This document shows, in pieces, positions 22,533-34,740 of a DNA stretch of 64,000 bases. The DNA is from Echinarachnius parma (lineage: Eukaryota; Echinodermata; Echinoidea; Clypeasteroida; Echinarachniidae). The translations under genes were made by a program, and so were the position numbers. The stretch covers positions 78,156-142,155 of the forward strand of contig JBAMJV010004365.1 in the NCBI GenBank assembly GCA_037951105.1, given 5' to 3'. The notes under the pieces were generated by a model that was given only the letters and a program-made list of their open reading frames with translations, ran no database searches and was not told where the DNA came from. Position 1 is the first letter of the stretch; the number at the start of each line of letters is the position of its first letter.

Positions 22533-22629
22533 GTATTCGGCTACTTTCCCGAAACTGGACTTGGGCTTTAACTTAAAGGGTACCACCACCCAAAAATAAT
22601 ATATTATTAAAGAAAGGTAACATCTTTAG

Positions 22630-24294
22630 TATTCCATTCCATCAACAAGTTCACAAAAATATGTTTCCAGAAACAAAATATATAATTGGAAACGCATCAC
22701 CATTCTAAAGCATGCGTTCATGCGGTCTGAATTGCAAAGACTGTGATGTGTGCGGTAAATTGCGATGTGCATGCAGAACGAACGAATCGCCCGGGAATCT
22801 ATTGCTTACAAACGTGCGCGTGAATAGCATTGGCGCACTCGCAAATGGTTGGCCCGTATGGAACCAGGAAATAGCAGTGGTTCCGTAAGTGGTGGAAATT
22901 AATTGCTTTGTTTATGAAATACACAACCCTTTGCAAAATGTTGGGTATCTAATTGATATCACAAAACGGTACCAAAACATATAATAATGTTTTGTTCTTT
23001 GCCTGGTGGTCCCCTTTAAAATAAATCTTAATTATTTAAAGGAAAAAACAAAAAGGTAGAAGAAAAAAAACATAATAAAACGTAAGCAGGCCTTCATCAA
23101 AAGGCAACATAAGGCAAAATAAACAAACAACCAAAAGAAGTATGAACTGGTGGGCTTGTAAATTTACAAAAGGTGTTAAAAAAAAAAACAGCACTGGCAA
23201 TCACATTACACCTTCATAAAACCGTGCAATTTGGTCAATTTGGCTTGATGCACATGTAATTTGTAATTTGATAAAACATGTGTAAATTTGTTATTAGCAT
23301 GAAATTGTGGCGTAATAATGGTCACGAATTTCGCAAGACACACCTCCAAATGTCTAAGCGCATGCGCATTTGCTACTGGGTAGTATCAAAGACTATACGG
23401 ATTTCGCAGGTCACTGATTTAGCACCACACCGGGAATTGTCTACAAACGTGCGCGTGAATAGCATTGGTGCACTCACAAATGGTTGGCCGGTATGGAACC
23501 AGGAAATAGCAGTGGTTCCGTAAGTGGTGGAAATTAATTGCTTTGTTTATAAATGAATTACACAACCCTTTGCAAAATGTTGGGTATCTATTTGATATCA
23601 CAAAACGGTACCAAAACATATAATAATGTGTTGTTCTTTGCCTGGTGGTCCCCTTTAAAATAAATCTTAATTATTTAAAGGAAAAAACAAAAAGGTAGAA
23701 GAAAAAAAACATAATAAAATGTAAGCAGGCCTTCATCAAAAGGCAACATAAGGCAAAATAAACAAACAACCAAAAGAAGTATGAACTGGTGGGCTTGTAA
23801 ATTTACAAAAGGTGTTAAAACCCCAGCACTGGCATTCTCATTCCACCTTCATAAAACCGTGCAATTTGGTCAATTTGGCTTGATGCACATGTAATTTATT
23901 ATTCCTAGACGCAATAAACTTCTCTACTTCCTCGATATAGAGTAAATAATTCATAAAATGTTTGATGTCTTAATTTATATTTACATATCAAGATATGCTG
24001 TTTCCCAAGCAGCAACAAAAAATTGACAATCCACCCATTGATATGTTAAATTGTATCAACAAAATGTCCTAGTGTCTGGACATTCAACAAATACATGCAC
24101 CAATGTCTCTTGGTATTCATGGCAAAATGTACACCTACTATCAATCTTCCTTCCAATCCGAACTAACCAAGTATTTAGAGGGATAAGATTATTCAAAATG
24201 ATGAAGTGTAAAATACGTAATTTTGAATCAATTGTAATACTCAATGGTAGTTTCAATAGTTCAGATACATATTTCTCTTCATACCCATATTGAT
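22630..24294. repeat. Block A of a segmental duplication (copy at 28471-30135)
   Basis: 1665 bp repeated with near identity and identical length at 28471-30135. Internally it is itself a tandem duplication of about 636 bp (AAACGTGCGCGTGAATAGC at about 22809 and 23445). Its right end carries part of a LINE tail on the minus strand. Confidence 0.9.
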
Positions 24295-24478
24295 CTTTTA
24301 ATTTTCCAAACACTAATGATGTCACTGAATTATTAATATCAAGCATCATAATAATAATACTGTTTCTTGGGTATACATTTATTGATGGGTAAAATATCCC
24401 GTCTATCTTAATTGTGGGGTAAGCCCCAAGGAGTTTAACTGAAACCTGGACATTTTCTTGTAAAAAAATCTTTTCCAT
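24056..24478 (-). pseudogene. LINE ORF2 C-terminal fragment with zinc knuckle
   Basis: Minus-strand open frame of 140 residues. Its last part reads RILHFIILNNLIPLNTWLV and then C-x2-C-x7-H-x4-C (CTFC ... H ... C), the zf-RVT-type tail that follows LINE reverse transcriptases. No polymerase domain is present. The half within block A is copied at 29897-30135, where the duplication end truncates it. Confidence 0.65.
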
Positions 24479-24756
24479 TCATTTGGCATGTACTTATACA
24501 TATCCAGCTGTATTACTATGGTTACAAATGTACACAGTGGTACAAAAAATTACTATTCAATAAACAGAACAGCTCAGATTTCCTTCGAACCCTGTACACG
24601 AATTTGCATCTAGTCCAGCTAATCAAATTGTGGTGTTCCAAATAATAAACCGAAATGATGTATAGCGTAATCATGTTAAAAATAAAATCATAATCATCCA
24701 GATATGGTCGTTTTAAAAAAATGCTTCCTCTTTTCAAAAATGTACAAATGAGGTAT

Positions 24757-25085
24757 TTAAAGGGATAGATTAGTTTTGGTATTGATAGTACAGTTTATGT
24801 TTCGGTCAAACTGCACGTTAGTAACCAAAACCATCACCATTACATTACAAACTAATAGTTATAACTCTACCATGCTCGAAATGAATTTTAAAAAATGACA
24901 AACGCCTAAGTAAAAAGCTTATTATCTTTTTTTTAAACAGCCGTTAAAACTGAAAAGGGCGCTCACTAAAAACTTATTGGTTTCAACCATTAAAAAAATG
25001 ATCGTGCTTGTGATGTTTTGTTGAAATAATGATTAATTAGACAGATAGGGAGATTGTGTAACCATGGTAATAACATGGTTGTAGA
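24757..25085. mobile_element. TTAA MITE, family R, left part
   Basis: TTTAAAGGGATAGATTAGTTTTGG and the following 300 bp match family R. The right half is missing. It is followed at 25085-25330 by a region of short imperfect repeats built on 'GTAGACGAATTGG'/'TAGACCAAATGG'. Confidence 0.6.
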
Positions 25086-25331
25086 CTAAATTATGTATAG
25101 ACCAATTAGTAGTAGCCCAATTGATAAGTAGACTAACTGGCTATTAGACGAAATGCATATTAGACTAATTGAGTAGTAGACCATGTGGTTATTGGATGAA
25201 TTGGCAGCTAGACGAATTGGCTTAATATAGTTATAGACCAAATGGCTCGTAGACGAACTTACTGTGGACGAACCGGGTTTAGACTAAATGACAGTGAACC
25301 AAATGGTTGTAGACCAAATGGCAAGTCACCC

Positions 25332-25368
25332 GGGGGGGGGGGGGGGGGTTCACCCCCCCCCCCCCCCC
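25332..25368. repeat. G17 run facing C16 run (homopolymer hairpin)
   Basis: G run 25332-25348, four bases TTCA, then a C run 25353-25368. It is followed by three repeats of AATTTGGCCCCAA (25370-25412). Confidence 0.9.
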
Positions 25369-25424
25369 ATTTGGCCCCAAAATTTGGCCCCAAAATTTGG
25401 CCCCAAAATTCCCCCCCCTTTCAA

Positions 25425-25680
25425 ATTTTAGCCGGTCTCGAGACCACTTACAAGCGGTCTCGACCCTCATTAACCTGGTATCGGGCTCGAAAATGTTGAA
25501 AACTTCTTGGTCTCGGCTTCGAAAATTGTCCACGAACCACCCCCCCCCCCCCCCCCCCCTCCCCCCGCTGAGAGGATTCTCAACCAATGGTCTTGGTCTC
25601 GACCGCGGACATTTTTGACGGATTGTGGTCTCGGTCACGACAATTTTGAAGGTAGGCTATACCTGGTCTCGGCTTTGATA
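25425..25680. repeat. Dispersed GGTCTCG-rich repeat
   Basis: Repeated GGTCTCG and TCTCGGCTTCGAAAAT units, with a C run at about 25539-25559. Related stretches occur at 26720-26800, 32410-32545 and 52770-52845, usually next to C runs. Open frames across it come from base composition. Confidence 0.7.
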
Positions 25681-26640
25681 CCCTTTGATACAACTAAAAA
25701 TATACTAAAGACACTGTCCATAAATTCCTGGTCATCCCTACCTTTGATTAGTATTATTTTTCTTAAAGGGAATTCAGACCGGTATATTAGACGCGTGGAT
25801 CCATCTTGCGCACTTTTACGCACATTACGTAATCCCCATTGGCTCAGTTATAAGTAGCGATCGCAAACTGTCCCACTTCCGAATACCCGAGTCAAAAAAG
25901 CATCAAAAATAGTCGCGTTCGGAATGGTTGTACTAGTCGAATGGAGATCCATCAGAGATGTTTACGAGCGAAAATATCACGTAACACGCTTAACCGCAAC
26001 CGACTTCAAAGTGCCGCTGTTTGATGTCTTAGGTGATAGCGTGAGAAATTATTGCTGCATGCAATTTCAGAAGAAGGCCCGTGTTCAGATATTTCGAAGC
26101 ACCGCTCTTCGATTGATCCAACACATATCGTGAGTTTACCTCGAGAGATTACGGTGGAGTCGAGTTGGAATTTGCTGACTACCCATTATAACCCACGCAT
26201 ATATGACTTTAATCAAAATATACTTTCAATAAAAGGATACTTGAATTATTTGTGTGTAACATGATCAATTTCTGCAGAGTAAAGGCTCAAATATTGTATT
26301 CGCAGTGCACGCGACATGGCACTCCTGATTGGTTAAAGGGCATCAAGCGTGGGGATGCTACATAGCGGGTCGCCATTTTGAACTGGGTTAGTTTGCGCGC
26401 ACCGCATGACACTGAGCTAACGTGCATTACGCACCGTGCGCAACGCGTATGCAAGATGGCGCCGGGCATCTCATTTGACGAATCTGAACTACCTTTAACA
26501 GTAGGGTACGAGCAAGAAGAGAGAAGGATAAACCAACAGAAAATTCGATGAAAAATATACGGAAAGGGCCGGTCGTGTATGTCAGTACCATGGCAACACG
26601 CGTATTTTTTTTGTTTTTTCCGGCGTTTTTTCCGGGCCCC
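25681..26640. other. Intergenic, no gene recognised
   Basis: Several short frames but no family resemblance, no consistent splice structure and no repeat identified. Confidence 0.4.
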
Positions 26641-26782
26641 CTGGAAAATCCTGTGTCCGCCACTGCGGCTCCCCCCCCCCCCTCCCCCCCCCCCCCCCCC
26701 CCCACCCTTCGGCCTCGAAATGTTTTGACATACCGTGGTTTCGATCTCGAAAATGTCGAAGGTATACTTGGTCTCGGCTTCG

Positions 26783-27798
26783 GAAATTTTCTACGGACAC
26801 CCCCCCCCCCCCCCCCTCCCCCTCCCCCCAGCAAATACAAAACGTTTTTAGAACGTTTTTATCAGGTCACGTACGTCTTCGTCCTTAATTAACGTTTAAA
26901 AAACGTTTGTATAACGTCTAAGTTTGTACTTTACATTTGCCGCAAAGCACAGGTCTTTTGAAAACGTTCGGAAAACGTTTTTGGACGTCACAAAATTAAA
27001 CACCTTGGATATGTCCGAGTGTACAACGTTTAAAGGGATAGTTGAGTTTTGGTAGAGAGGGCGCTAGACTACTTATTTTTTTGTGAGGTAATGAAAAACT
27101 GAGTGTAAAATTTGAAAGAGCATAATATTTAAATAATAAAATCATCTTTGTTTGATCAAAATCGGTTCAGAGACGGCTGAAATATCCATAAATATAACAA
27201 TTTGTAATAAACCTGGGGCAGGTTTATTAGAGAATTTTGAACCAGCCGTTAAAAATTCAAAAAAATGCTTCCTCTTTTCAAAAAGTTACAAAATAGGTAT
27301 TTAAATAGTTGTTGGTTATTTCTCTATCTAATCACTATTTCAACAAAGCATCACATGCACAATATTTTATTCAAAATGCTTGAAACCGATGAGTGTTTAG
27401 AGAGCGCCCTCTTACGTTTTAACGGCTCTTTTTGAATGATAACATGATCTTTACTACGTCATTTGTAATTTTGTGTTCCTTTCTAGTTATAACTATTAGT
27501 TTGTAATGTAATGATGCAGGTTTTGGTTACTAAAATTCAGTTTCACCAAAACTGTACTCTCCTTACCAGAACTCAATTATCCCTTTAAATAACGTTTTAT
27601 CCAGACGTATTTTGTTGGACGTTTATCAAACGTTTTGTATACGTCCAAATTAAAGAAATAACACATTCCCAACTAAGAATCGGACGTTTTCTGAAAATTC
27701 TAAAAACGTTTCAAGTTAGTTACTTGGACGTTCTGTGAACACGTTTTTAGAACGTGTTTTGGGTTAGGGTTAGAATAAACAATAAAACAAACCTTGTA
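26783..27798. repeat. Block B of the mosaic duplication, AACGTT-rich element part (copy at 30139-31156)
   Basis: About 1016 bp copied almost exactly downstream. Outside the family R insertion, the sequence is dominated by ACGTTTT/AAAACGT units and AACGTT palindromes (26840-27030 and 27585-27900). The left edge is a C run with CCCAGCAAATAC. Confidence 0.9.
27034..27584. mobile_element. TTAA MITE, family R, full length inside block B
   Basis: 551 bp between TTAA 27030-27033 and TTAA 27585-27588, ends AGGGATAGTTGAG and AACTCAATTATCCCT. Present before the block was duplicated, because the same insertion is at 30392-30942. Confidence 0.85.
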
Positions 27799-28011
27799 TG
27801 TATTTGCTTTCAAGTGTAACGACCTGCAGAAAACCTGTCAGACGCTGGAGACGTTTTGCAAACGTTTTAAGAACATTAAAAAACGTCCAAAAAATTGTTG
27901 TTCAACAAATACCTGGCGATTACATGTCGATACAAGAAAGAAATTAAGGATTGATCGATGACGTCATGCGATGCGCCCGCACACGTACACGCACATCGCA
28001 GTTCAATACTG

Positions 28012-28370
28012 TTGATATTATATACAACAACAAGGACATGATAACAATGTTTTCATTATAATAATTACAAAAAATATTTCGTTTATAGAAATTAACATTT
28101 CACTTATGATCGTTTATAATCGATCATGTTCCCCGATAGCAAAACCCTGGTAGCTATTCAAACAAATTGAAAAGGAAAGAAAAAAATTGCCGATTGCCGC
28201 GTGTGTTGAACTTTGTTTGAATAGCTACCAGGCATTTTGCTATCGGGGAATACATGATCGATTATAAACGATCATAAGGGAATGTAAAATTTCTATTAAA
28301 AAAATACATTTTGTAATTATTTATAATGAAAACATTGTTATCATGTCCTTGTTGTTGTATATAATTTATA
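28012..28370. mobile_element. Foldback element, ~155-bp arms
   Basis: The two arms (about 28012-28176 and 28210-28370) are inverse complements, with GATCGATTATAAACGATC-type blocks and, near the centre, CCCCGATAGCAAAA facing TTTTGCTATCGGGG. The centre (about 28130-28257) could be a smaller element with CCCCGATAGC ends. It lies within the AACGTT-rich family, whose relative at 47164-52063 has CCCTGATAGC ends. Confidence 0.7.
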
Positions 28371-28471
28371 ACAAATATAAATGAGACCTGTATAATTATA
28401 GTGTTATAAATATGATTTGAAGGCTAATTATTCCAAAATCAACTCTCGGCAAATATTAACCATTAAAACAT
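28217..28471. repeat. Block C of the mosaic duplication (copy at 31159-31413)
   Basis: 255 bp starting TTGAATAGCTACCAGGCAT, repeated at 31159-31413. Diverged homologue at about 50940-51180 in the GACGTC element. Confidence 0.85.
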
Positions 28472-30135
28472 ATTCCATTCCATCAACAAGTTCACAAAAA
28501 TATGTTTCCAGAAACAAAATATATAATTGGAAACGCATCACCATTCTAAAGCATGCGTTCATGCGGTCTGAATTGCAAAGACTGTGATGTGTGCGGTAAA
28601 TTGCGATGTGCATGCAGAACGAACGAATCGCCCGGGAATCTATTGTTTACAAACGTGCGCGTGAATAGCATTGGCGCACTCGCAAATGGTTGGCCCGTAT
28701 GGAACCAGGAAATAGCAGTGGTTCCGTAAGTGGTGGAAATTAATTGCTTTGTTTATGAAATACACAACCCTTTGCAAAATGTTGGGTATCTAATTGATAT
28801 CACAAAACGGTACCAAAACATATAATAATGTTTTGTTCTTTGCCTGGTGGTCCCCTTTAAAATAAATCTTAATTATTTAAAGGAAAAAACAAAAAGGTAG
28901 AAGAAAAAAAACATAATAAAACGTAAGCAGGCCTTCATCAAAAGGCAACATAAGGCAAAATAAACAAACAACCAAAAGAAGTATGAACTGGTGGGCTTGT
29001 AAATTTACAAAAGGTGTTAAAAAAAAAAACAGCACTGGCAATCACATTACACCTTCATAAAACCGTGCAATTTGGTCAATTTGGCTTGATGCACATGTAA
29101 TTTGTAATTTGATAAAACATGTGTAAATTTGTTATTAGCATGAAATTGTGGCGTAATAATGGTCACGAATTTCGCAAGACACACCTCCAAATGTCTAAGC
29201 GCATGCGCATTTGCTACTGGGTAGTATCAAAGACTATACGGATTTCGCAGGTCACTGATTTAGCACCACACCGGGAATTGTCTACAAACGTGCGCGTGAA
29301 TAGCATTGGTGCACTCACAAATGGTTGGCCGGTATGGAACCAGGAAATAGCAGTGGTTCCGTAAGTGGTGGAAATTAATTGCTTTGTTTATAAATGAATT
29401 ACACAACCCTTTGCAAAATGTTGGGTATCTATTTGATATCACAAAACGGTACCAAAACATATAATAATGTGTTGTTCTTTGCCTGGTGGTCCCCTTTAAA
29501 ATAAATCTTAATTATTTAAAGGAAAAAACAAAAAGGTAGAAGAAAAAAAACATAATAAAATGTAAGCAGGCCTTCATCAAAAGGCAACATAAGGCAAAAT
29601 AAACAAACAACCAAAAGAAGTATGAACTGGTGGGCTTGTAAATTTACAAAAGGTGTTAAAACCCCAGCACTGGCATTCTCATTCCACCTTCATAAAACCG
29701 TGCAATTTGGTCAATTTGGCTTGATGCACATGTAATTTATTATTCCTAGACGCAATAAACTTCTCTACTTCCTCGATATAGAGTAAATAATTCATAAAAT
29801 GTTTGATGTCTTAATTTATATTTACATATCAAGATATGCTGTTTCCCAAGCAGCAACAAAAAATTGACAATCCACCCATTGATATGTTAAATTGTATCAA
29901 CAAAATGTCCTAGTGTCTGGACATTCAACAAATACATGCACCAATGTCTCTTGGTATTCATGGCAAAATGTACACCTACTATCAATCTTCCTTCCAATCC
30001 GAACTAACCAAGTATTTAGAGGGATAAGATTATTCAAAATGATGAAGTGTAAAATACGTAATTTTGAATCAATTGTAATACTCAATGGTAGTTTCAATAG
30101 TTCAGATACATATTTCTCTTCATACCCATATTGAT
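28471..30135. repeat. Block A' (copy of 22630-24294)
   Basis: Same length as block A and almost identical, including its internal tandem duplication and the truncated LINE tail. It interrupts what was contiguous sequence after block C. Confidence 0.9.
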
Positions 30136-30138
30136 ATT

Positions 30139-31156
30139 GAAATTTTCTACGGACACCCCCCCCCCCCCCCCCCCTCCCCCTCCCCCCAGCAAATACAAAA
30201 CGTTTTTAGAACGTTTTTATCAGGTCACGTACGTCTTCGTCCTTAATTAACGTTTAAAAAACGTTTGTATAACGTCTAAGTTTGTACTTTACATTTGCCG
30301 CAAAGCACAGGTCTTTTGAAAACGTTCGGAAAACGTTTTTGGACGTCACAAAATTAAACACCTTGGATATGTCCGAGTGTACAACGTTTAAAGGGATAGT
30401 TGAGTTTTGGTAGAGAGGGCGCTAGACTACTTATTTTTTTGTGAGGTAATGAAAAACTGAGTGTAAAATTTGAAAGAGCATAATATTTAAATAATAAAAT
30501 CATCTTTGTTTGATCAAAATCGGTTCAGAGACGGCTGAAATATCCATAAATATAACAATTTGTAATAAACCTGGGGCAGGTTTATTAGAGAATTTTGAAC
30601 CAGCCGTTAAAAATTCAAAAAAATGCTTCCTCTTTTCAAAAAGTTACAAAATAGGTATTTAAATAGTTGTTGGTTATTTCTCTATCTAATCACTATTTCA
30701 ACAAAGCATCACATGCACAATATTTTATTCAAAATGCTTGAAACCGATGAGTGTTTAGAGAGCGCCCTCTTACGTTTTAACGGCTCTTTTTGAATGATAA
30801 CATGATCTTTACTACGTCATTTGTAATTTTGTGTTCCTTTCTAGTTATAACTATTAGTTTGTAATGTAATGATGCAGGTTTTGGTTACTAAAATTCAGTT
30901 TCACCAAAACTGTACTCTCCTTACCAGAACTCAATTATCCCTTTAAATAACGTTTTATCCAGACGTATTTTGTTGGACGTTTATCAAACGTTTTGTATAC
31001 GTCCAAATTAAAGAAATAACACATTCCCAACTAAGAATCGGACGTTTTCTGAAAATTCTAAAAACGTTTCAAGTTAGTTACTTGGACGTTCTGTGAACAC
31101 GTTTTTAGAACGTGTTTTGGGTTAGGGTTAGAATAAACAATAAAACAAACCTTGTA
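30139..31156. repeat. Block B' (copy of 26783-27798)
   Basis: Almost identical to block B, with the same internal family R MITE. The C run differs slightly in length. Joined to block A' by a few extra bases. Confidence 0.9.
30392..30942. mobile_element. TTAA MITE, family R, duplicated with block B'
   Basis: Identical in extent (551 bp) to 27034-27584 and flanked by TTAA on both sides. Confidence 0.85.
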
Positions 31157-31158
31157 CC

Positions 31159-31413
31159 TTGAATAGCTACCAGGCATTTTGCTATCGGGGAATACATGAT
31201 CGATTATAAACGATCATAAGGGAATGTAAAATTTCTATTAAAAAAATACATTTTGTAATTATTTATAATGAAAACATTGTTATCATGTCCTTGTTGTTGT
31301 ATATAATTTATAACAAATATAAATGAGACCTGTATAATTATAGTGTTATAAATATGATTTGAAGGCTAATTATTCCAAAATCAACTCTCGGCAAATATTA
31401 ACCATTAAAACAT
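31159..31413. repeat. Block C' (copy of 28217-28471)
   Basis: Here the sequence continues past the point where block A' interrupts the first copy, into TAAACATGTTATGAAG and onward. Confidence 0.85.
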
Positions 31414-31589
31414 AAACATGTTATGAAGAGGTGTCTATAATATTTAACCGAATTTTAATATTGGTAGAATAATAGGATGATACGTTTAGGATTAGGATTT
31501 GGATTACAGCTAGGAAATAGGTTTAGGAATATAAGATGTAAATATGTATATAAATTAATATATAAATGGAATGTGTAGAAAACGTACAA

Positions 31590-32380
31590 ATATGTACCAT
31601 TATTCCACCTTTCTTTAACATTCGTAAAACGTTTTAAAAACGTTCTTAAAACGTCTCCAGCGTCCGACAGGTTTTCTGCAGGTCCTTGCACTTGAAAGCA
31701 AATGCATAAAAGGTTGTTTTTATTGGGTTTTTCTAACGTTTAGACAACGTTTGAAAAACGTACATTTCGAACGTTTTAAAAACGTTTTCAACCTTCCACA
31801 AATACACGTTTTTAAAACGTTTTCACAAAACGTCCAAATAACCAACTTTAAAGCCCAAGACCATGCAGTTTCGGGAAAGTAGTCGAATACATATTGATCA
31901 ATATTGTTGAATATGTATTGAAATAGGGCTTGTGTGGTAAAATCCGAACCTAAGCATCGTTAAATACGGAAATATCGGAAGAAATCCAATAACCGCCTGT
32001 GAAATTCATAAATCCACCGCCCGTTCAGACCTGTCAGCGCCGCTAGCGCTGGGGGCGATATCGACAAGCTAGGGACAAGCCCATATAGCGCGACACCTCG
32101 TGTACATCTCGTGGTCGTAATACACGTAGCGTATGTCTGAGCGATTCCGCGTTGGCGATATCTATCCGGCCCTATATAGATAAATTTATAATTTTGCAAA
32201 TATATCAATTAGTAGGCGGTTTCTTGGCCAAATTTGGATAATCCTATATTAGTACAATTATATTATTTCACATTATTGGTAATAAGAGCTTCCATTTCAT
32301 TTTGTTTTAGAGGGGGGCGTTTCCAAAACTGGCCTTTACCTTTAAACCTGCATTAGAACGTTCAGAAAACGTCCAATTGT
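31590..32380. mobile_element. Right part of the AACGTT-rich element, split by a family V MITE
   Basis: Dense AAACGTT/ACGTTTT units at 31620-31847 and again at 32350-32385, interrupted by a 490-bp family V insertion. Sequence resembling 27840-27890 in inverse orientation (GACGCTGGAGACGTTTTGC) shows that the two flanks of the element are inverted relative to each other. Confidence 0.6.
31852..32341. mobile_element. TTAA MITE, family V, short copy
   Basis: 490 bp between TTAA 31848-31851 and TTAA 32342-32345, ends AGCCCAAGACCATGCAG and AAACTGGCCTTTACCT. Inverse orientation to the copy at 21147-22567. Confidence 0.75.
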
Positions 32381-32388
32381 TAGTTGCC

Positions 32389-32580
32389 CCCCCCCCCCCC
32401 CCCCACCCCCCCTCCTTCCCCCACTGAGAGGGGTTCTCAACCAATGGTCTTGGTCTCGGCCTCGAACATTTTTGACGGACGTGGTCCTCGGTCTCGAAAA
32501 TGTTGAAGCTACTGTCTTGGTCTCGGCTTCGACAATTTTACAAAATAACCCCCCCCCCCCCCCCCCCCCTCCGATTTCCC
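32389..32580. repeat. GGTCTCG repeat between C runs
   Basis: C run from about 32389, GGTCTCGGCCTCG-type units, second C run at about 32550-32568. Confidence 0.7.
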
Positions 32581-32680
32581 CCCGATTTCCCTGGTTAACC
32601 ATATAAAATACATGTTCATTATTTTGTTTGTGCTTTTCAAGTTCCTCTGCTAGATCAAAATATAACACGACAATCTGATG

Positions 32681-33152
32681 AATCCGAGTCTCTAATTATA
32701 ACCAGACTGCTTTCGCGCCGTTATGACGTTATTCCTTTCCAAAGAACCAATCCCATTCGCTCTTTGGCAAAACCGCCTAACTGAGTGAAATTTAGTTAAT
32801 TTTCGCCTAGGTTTTCAGAAATTACCAATTCGCATCCTAAAAAAAATCATGTAAAAATTCACGGATTGCCATAATTGGTGTATTCTTTGTAAGTTGAAAT
32901 ATTACTATAAACAGCAAAATTCATAATGTGTTAAAACGTAAATATCAAAATCTGTTTCATAAAATTCATATCTAACCCAAAGCAATTACTGCTAAGTATT
33001 TTAAGTGAACGAGGTTGAAAACCAATTGCATTATGGGTAAAACATTTCCACGCGTTCTTCTCGTGGTATATTCTCCATTGCCAGGGACGTGAAAATTGAC
33101 ATTGAATTGAAAAGACGGTAAAAACTGGTCTAAAAAGCCACCAAATTTCAAG
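32681..33152 (+). promoter_or_regulatory. Probable promoter and 5' UTR of selenophosphate synthetase
   Basis: Repeat-free sequence directly upstream of the start codon. A CCAAT box is visible near 32749. No convincing TATA box. The start context CAAGATGGCAGG (33149-33160) resembles the TISU/YY1-type initiator AAGATGGC, often found on genes with very short 5' UTRs, so transcription may begin close to the ATG. Inference from motifs only. Confidence 0.4.
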
Positions 33153-33456
33153 ATGGCAGGATTGCCACCTGAACAACTTCAGCAGCAACAAATTGTTGTG
33201 CAGCAGCAGCAACAGCAATTTGAGATCACAGAGTCAGAGCCCGTTGCTGTCCACCAGCCGCGTCGTTTCGATCCGGAGGCCCACGAACTCCACAAAGATT
33301 TTCGCCTGACGCGCTACACAGAGTTGAAGGGATGAGGGTGCAAGGTCCCTCGGGAGGCTCTGCTCAACCTCCTGAAGGGACTGGAGCCGGATGAAGGGGA
33401 ACAAGGCCAGGGCGACGCAGACTACATGCAAGTCGCCTCTGGTGTCCCTAAATTCG
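33153..33456 (+). CDS. SEPHS2: Selenophosphate synthetase exon 1 (with in-frame TGA)
   Basis: Starts at ATG 33153, ends in phase 1 before GTAAGT. Encodes the Gln-rich N-terminus, then RYTELKG, TGA at 33333-33335, [13 protein letters not shown] and onward. Homology continues without a break past the TGA, so the stop is read through or recoded. Confidence 0.95.
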
Positions 33457-34706
33457 GTAAGTTTAAATTATAATTCATGTGGAACAGTGGAAGGGAATGT
33501 TCATTCATCATCATGTTTGGCAATCGTCCAAATTTTAACACCAGTCAAGAGTCAAGGACAAGGTCAAGGGGCGGGTACGAAAAAGGGTGGTGGTGTGGCT
33601 GTGAGTGTGGGGGGGGGGGGGGGGGAATATTATAAACCCCTCTTCAATGATAGTACACCTGTTCAACACACACATTTTCATGCATGTCAAAAGCCCAATG
33701 CAAGGGCAAGGAAATGTAGTCACTATCAATCAGATCATGTGTCTGTTTTTAAAGTTGAGACATATTTTATTTATGATTAAAATTGGTAATTCATCATAAA
33801 ATCATTGATTATTAATATTATGAAATTATGCAAATCTAATTCAGTCTGTTTTTTGCCCACATTTTGATTTATGTGAATTTCAATTTTTCTGCACATGTAC
33901 TCTAAATTCTAATCTCTATTTCTAATTATATTCTTTGGACTTCTTTAAAAGTAAAACGTCAAAAGGAAGATGATTTTTCTGGTTTCTGATTTTATTTTGA
34001 TTCTATTTTGACAATTCCTTTATGAATTCTGTTCAATGTTAATATTGTAATTGTTACTATTCAATGTGTACAGTTCAAATCGTTACAGGTGATCGATGAC
34101 GTCTAAGAGTAAGAGTAATGACTATTTTACTCATTGGACACAACATTTCAAACAATCCATTACAAATTATTCAAGTTATCGCAAATACAAAAATATACGT
34201 CACAAAAATCAATTCTCGCCATAGGCTTTGGTCTTACAGTCACTAACACTAGTAACAGATCTGAGAAAATGAGGGCAGCATCATCAAATTGGAAATCCAA
34301 ATTGAAGGTGACATGGCACAATCAAACCATCTGAAATTGTAGAAAGTGCTAATAAATGGCTACTACTAAATAGCAAAAATAGAAGATTTCACTTTTGACC
34401 CGAAGTATAAAAGACAACACTTTGGTTAGCAATAGTGACCAACACAACCAATTTGATTATGCTCTGCTTACATGAATTTGAATGAAATCCATCATCAAAA
34501 AGTGGTCTGTGAAGCACAAACTGACACTCTGCCACATGTTAGCAAATTAAAGTTGAATAGGTAGAAAACGAACCACTGGGGGCAGCATACAAAATGTCTA
34601 GATTTTGCTTTGTTAAATTCTGTAGTAAAAATGTCACAACATTCCACTTAGACATTACAAAAGGACCCACTAAAATGTGACCTTTGACCCTATTTATCGT
34701 GGAACA

Positions 34707-34740
<34 letters not shown>

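Larger units (their letters stand above)
21147..22567. mobile_element. TTAA MITE, family V, with ~945-bp internal insertion
   Basis: Left TTAA 21143-21146 then AGGTAAAGCCCAGTTTTGG, right end GGACTTGGGCT then TTAA 22568-22571. The copy at 31852-32341 (inverse orientation) is only 490 bp. Alignment places an extra segment of roughly 945 bp in this copy at about 21592-22534, which holds the two strong hairpins listed separately. Confidence 0.75.

Noticed and set aside
24056..24478. Intact retrotransposon
   Set aside because: Only the C-terminal knuckle region is present; no reverse transcriptase or endonuclease motifs nearby.
25279..25857. Overlapping frames of 116-119 residues on both strands
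   Set aside because: Depend on poly-G/poly-C runs (Gly or Pro stretches) and the GGTCTCG repeat.
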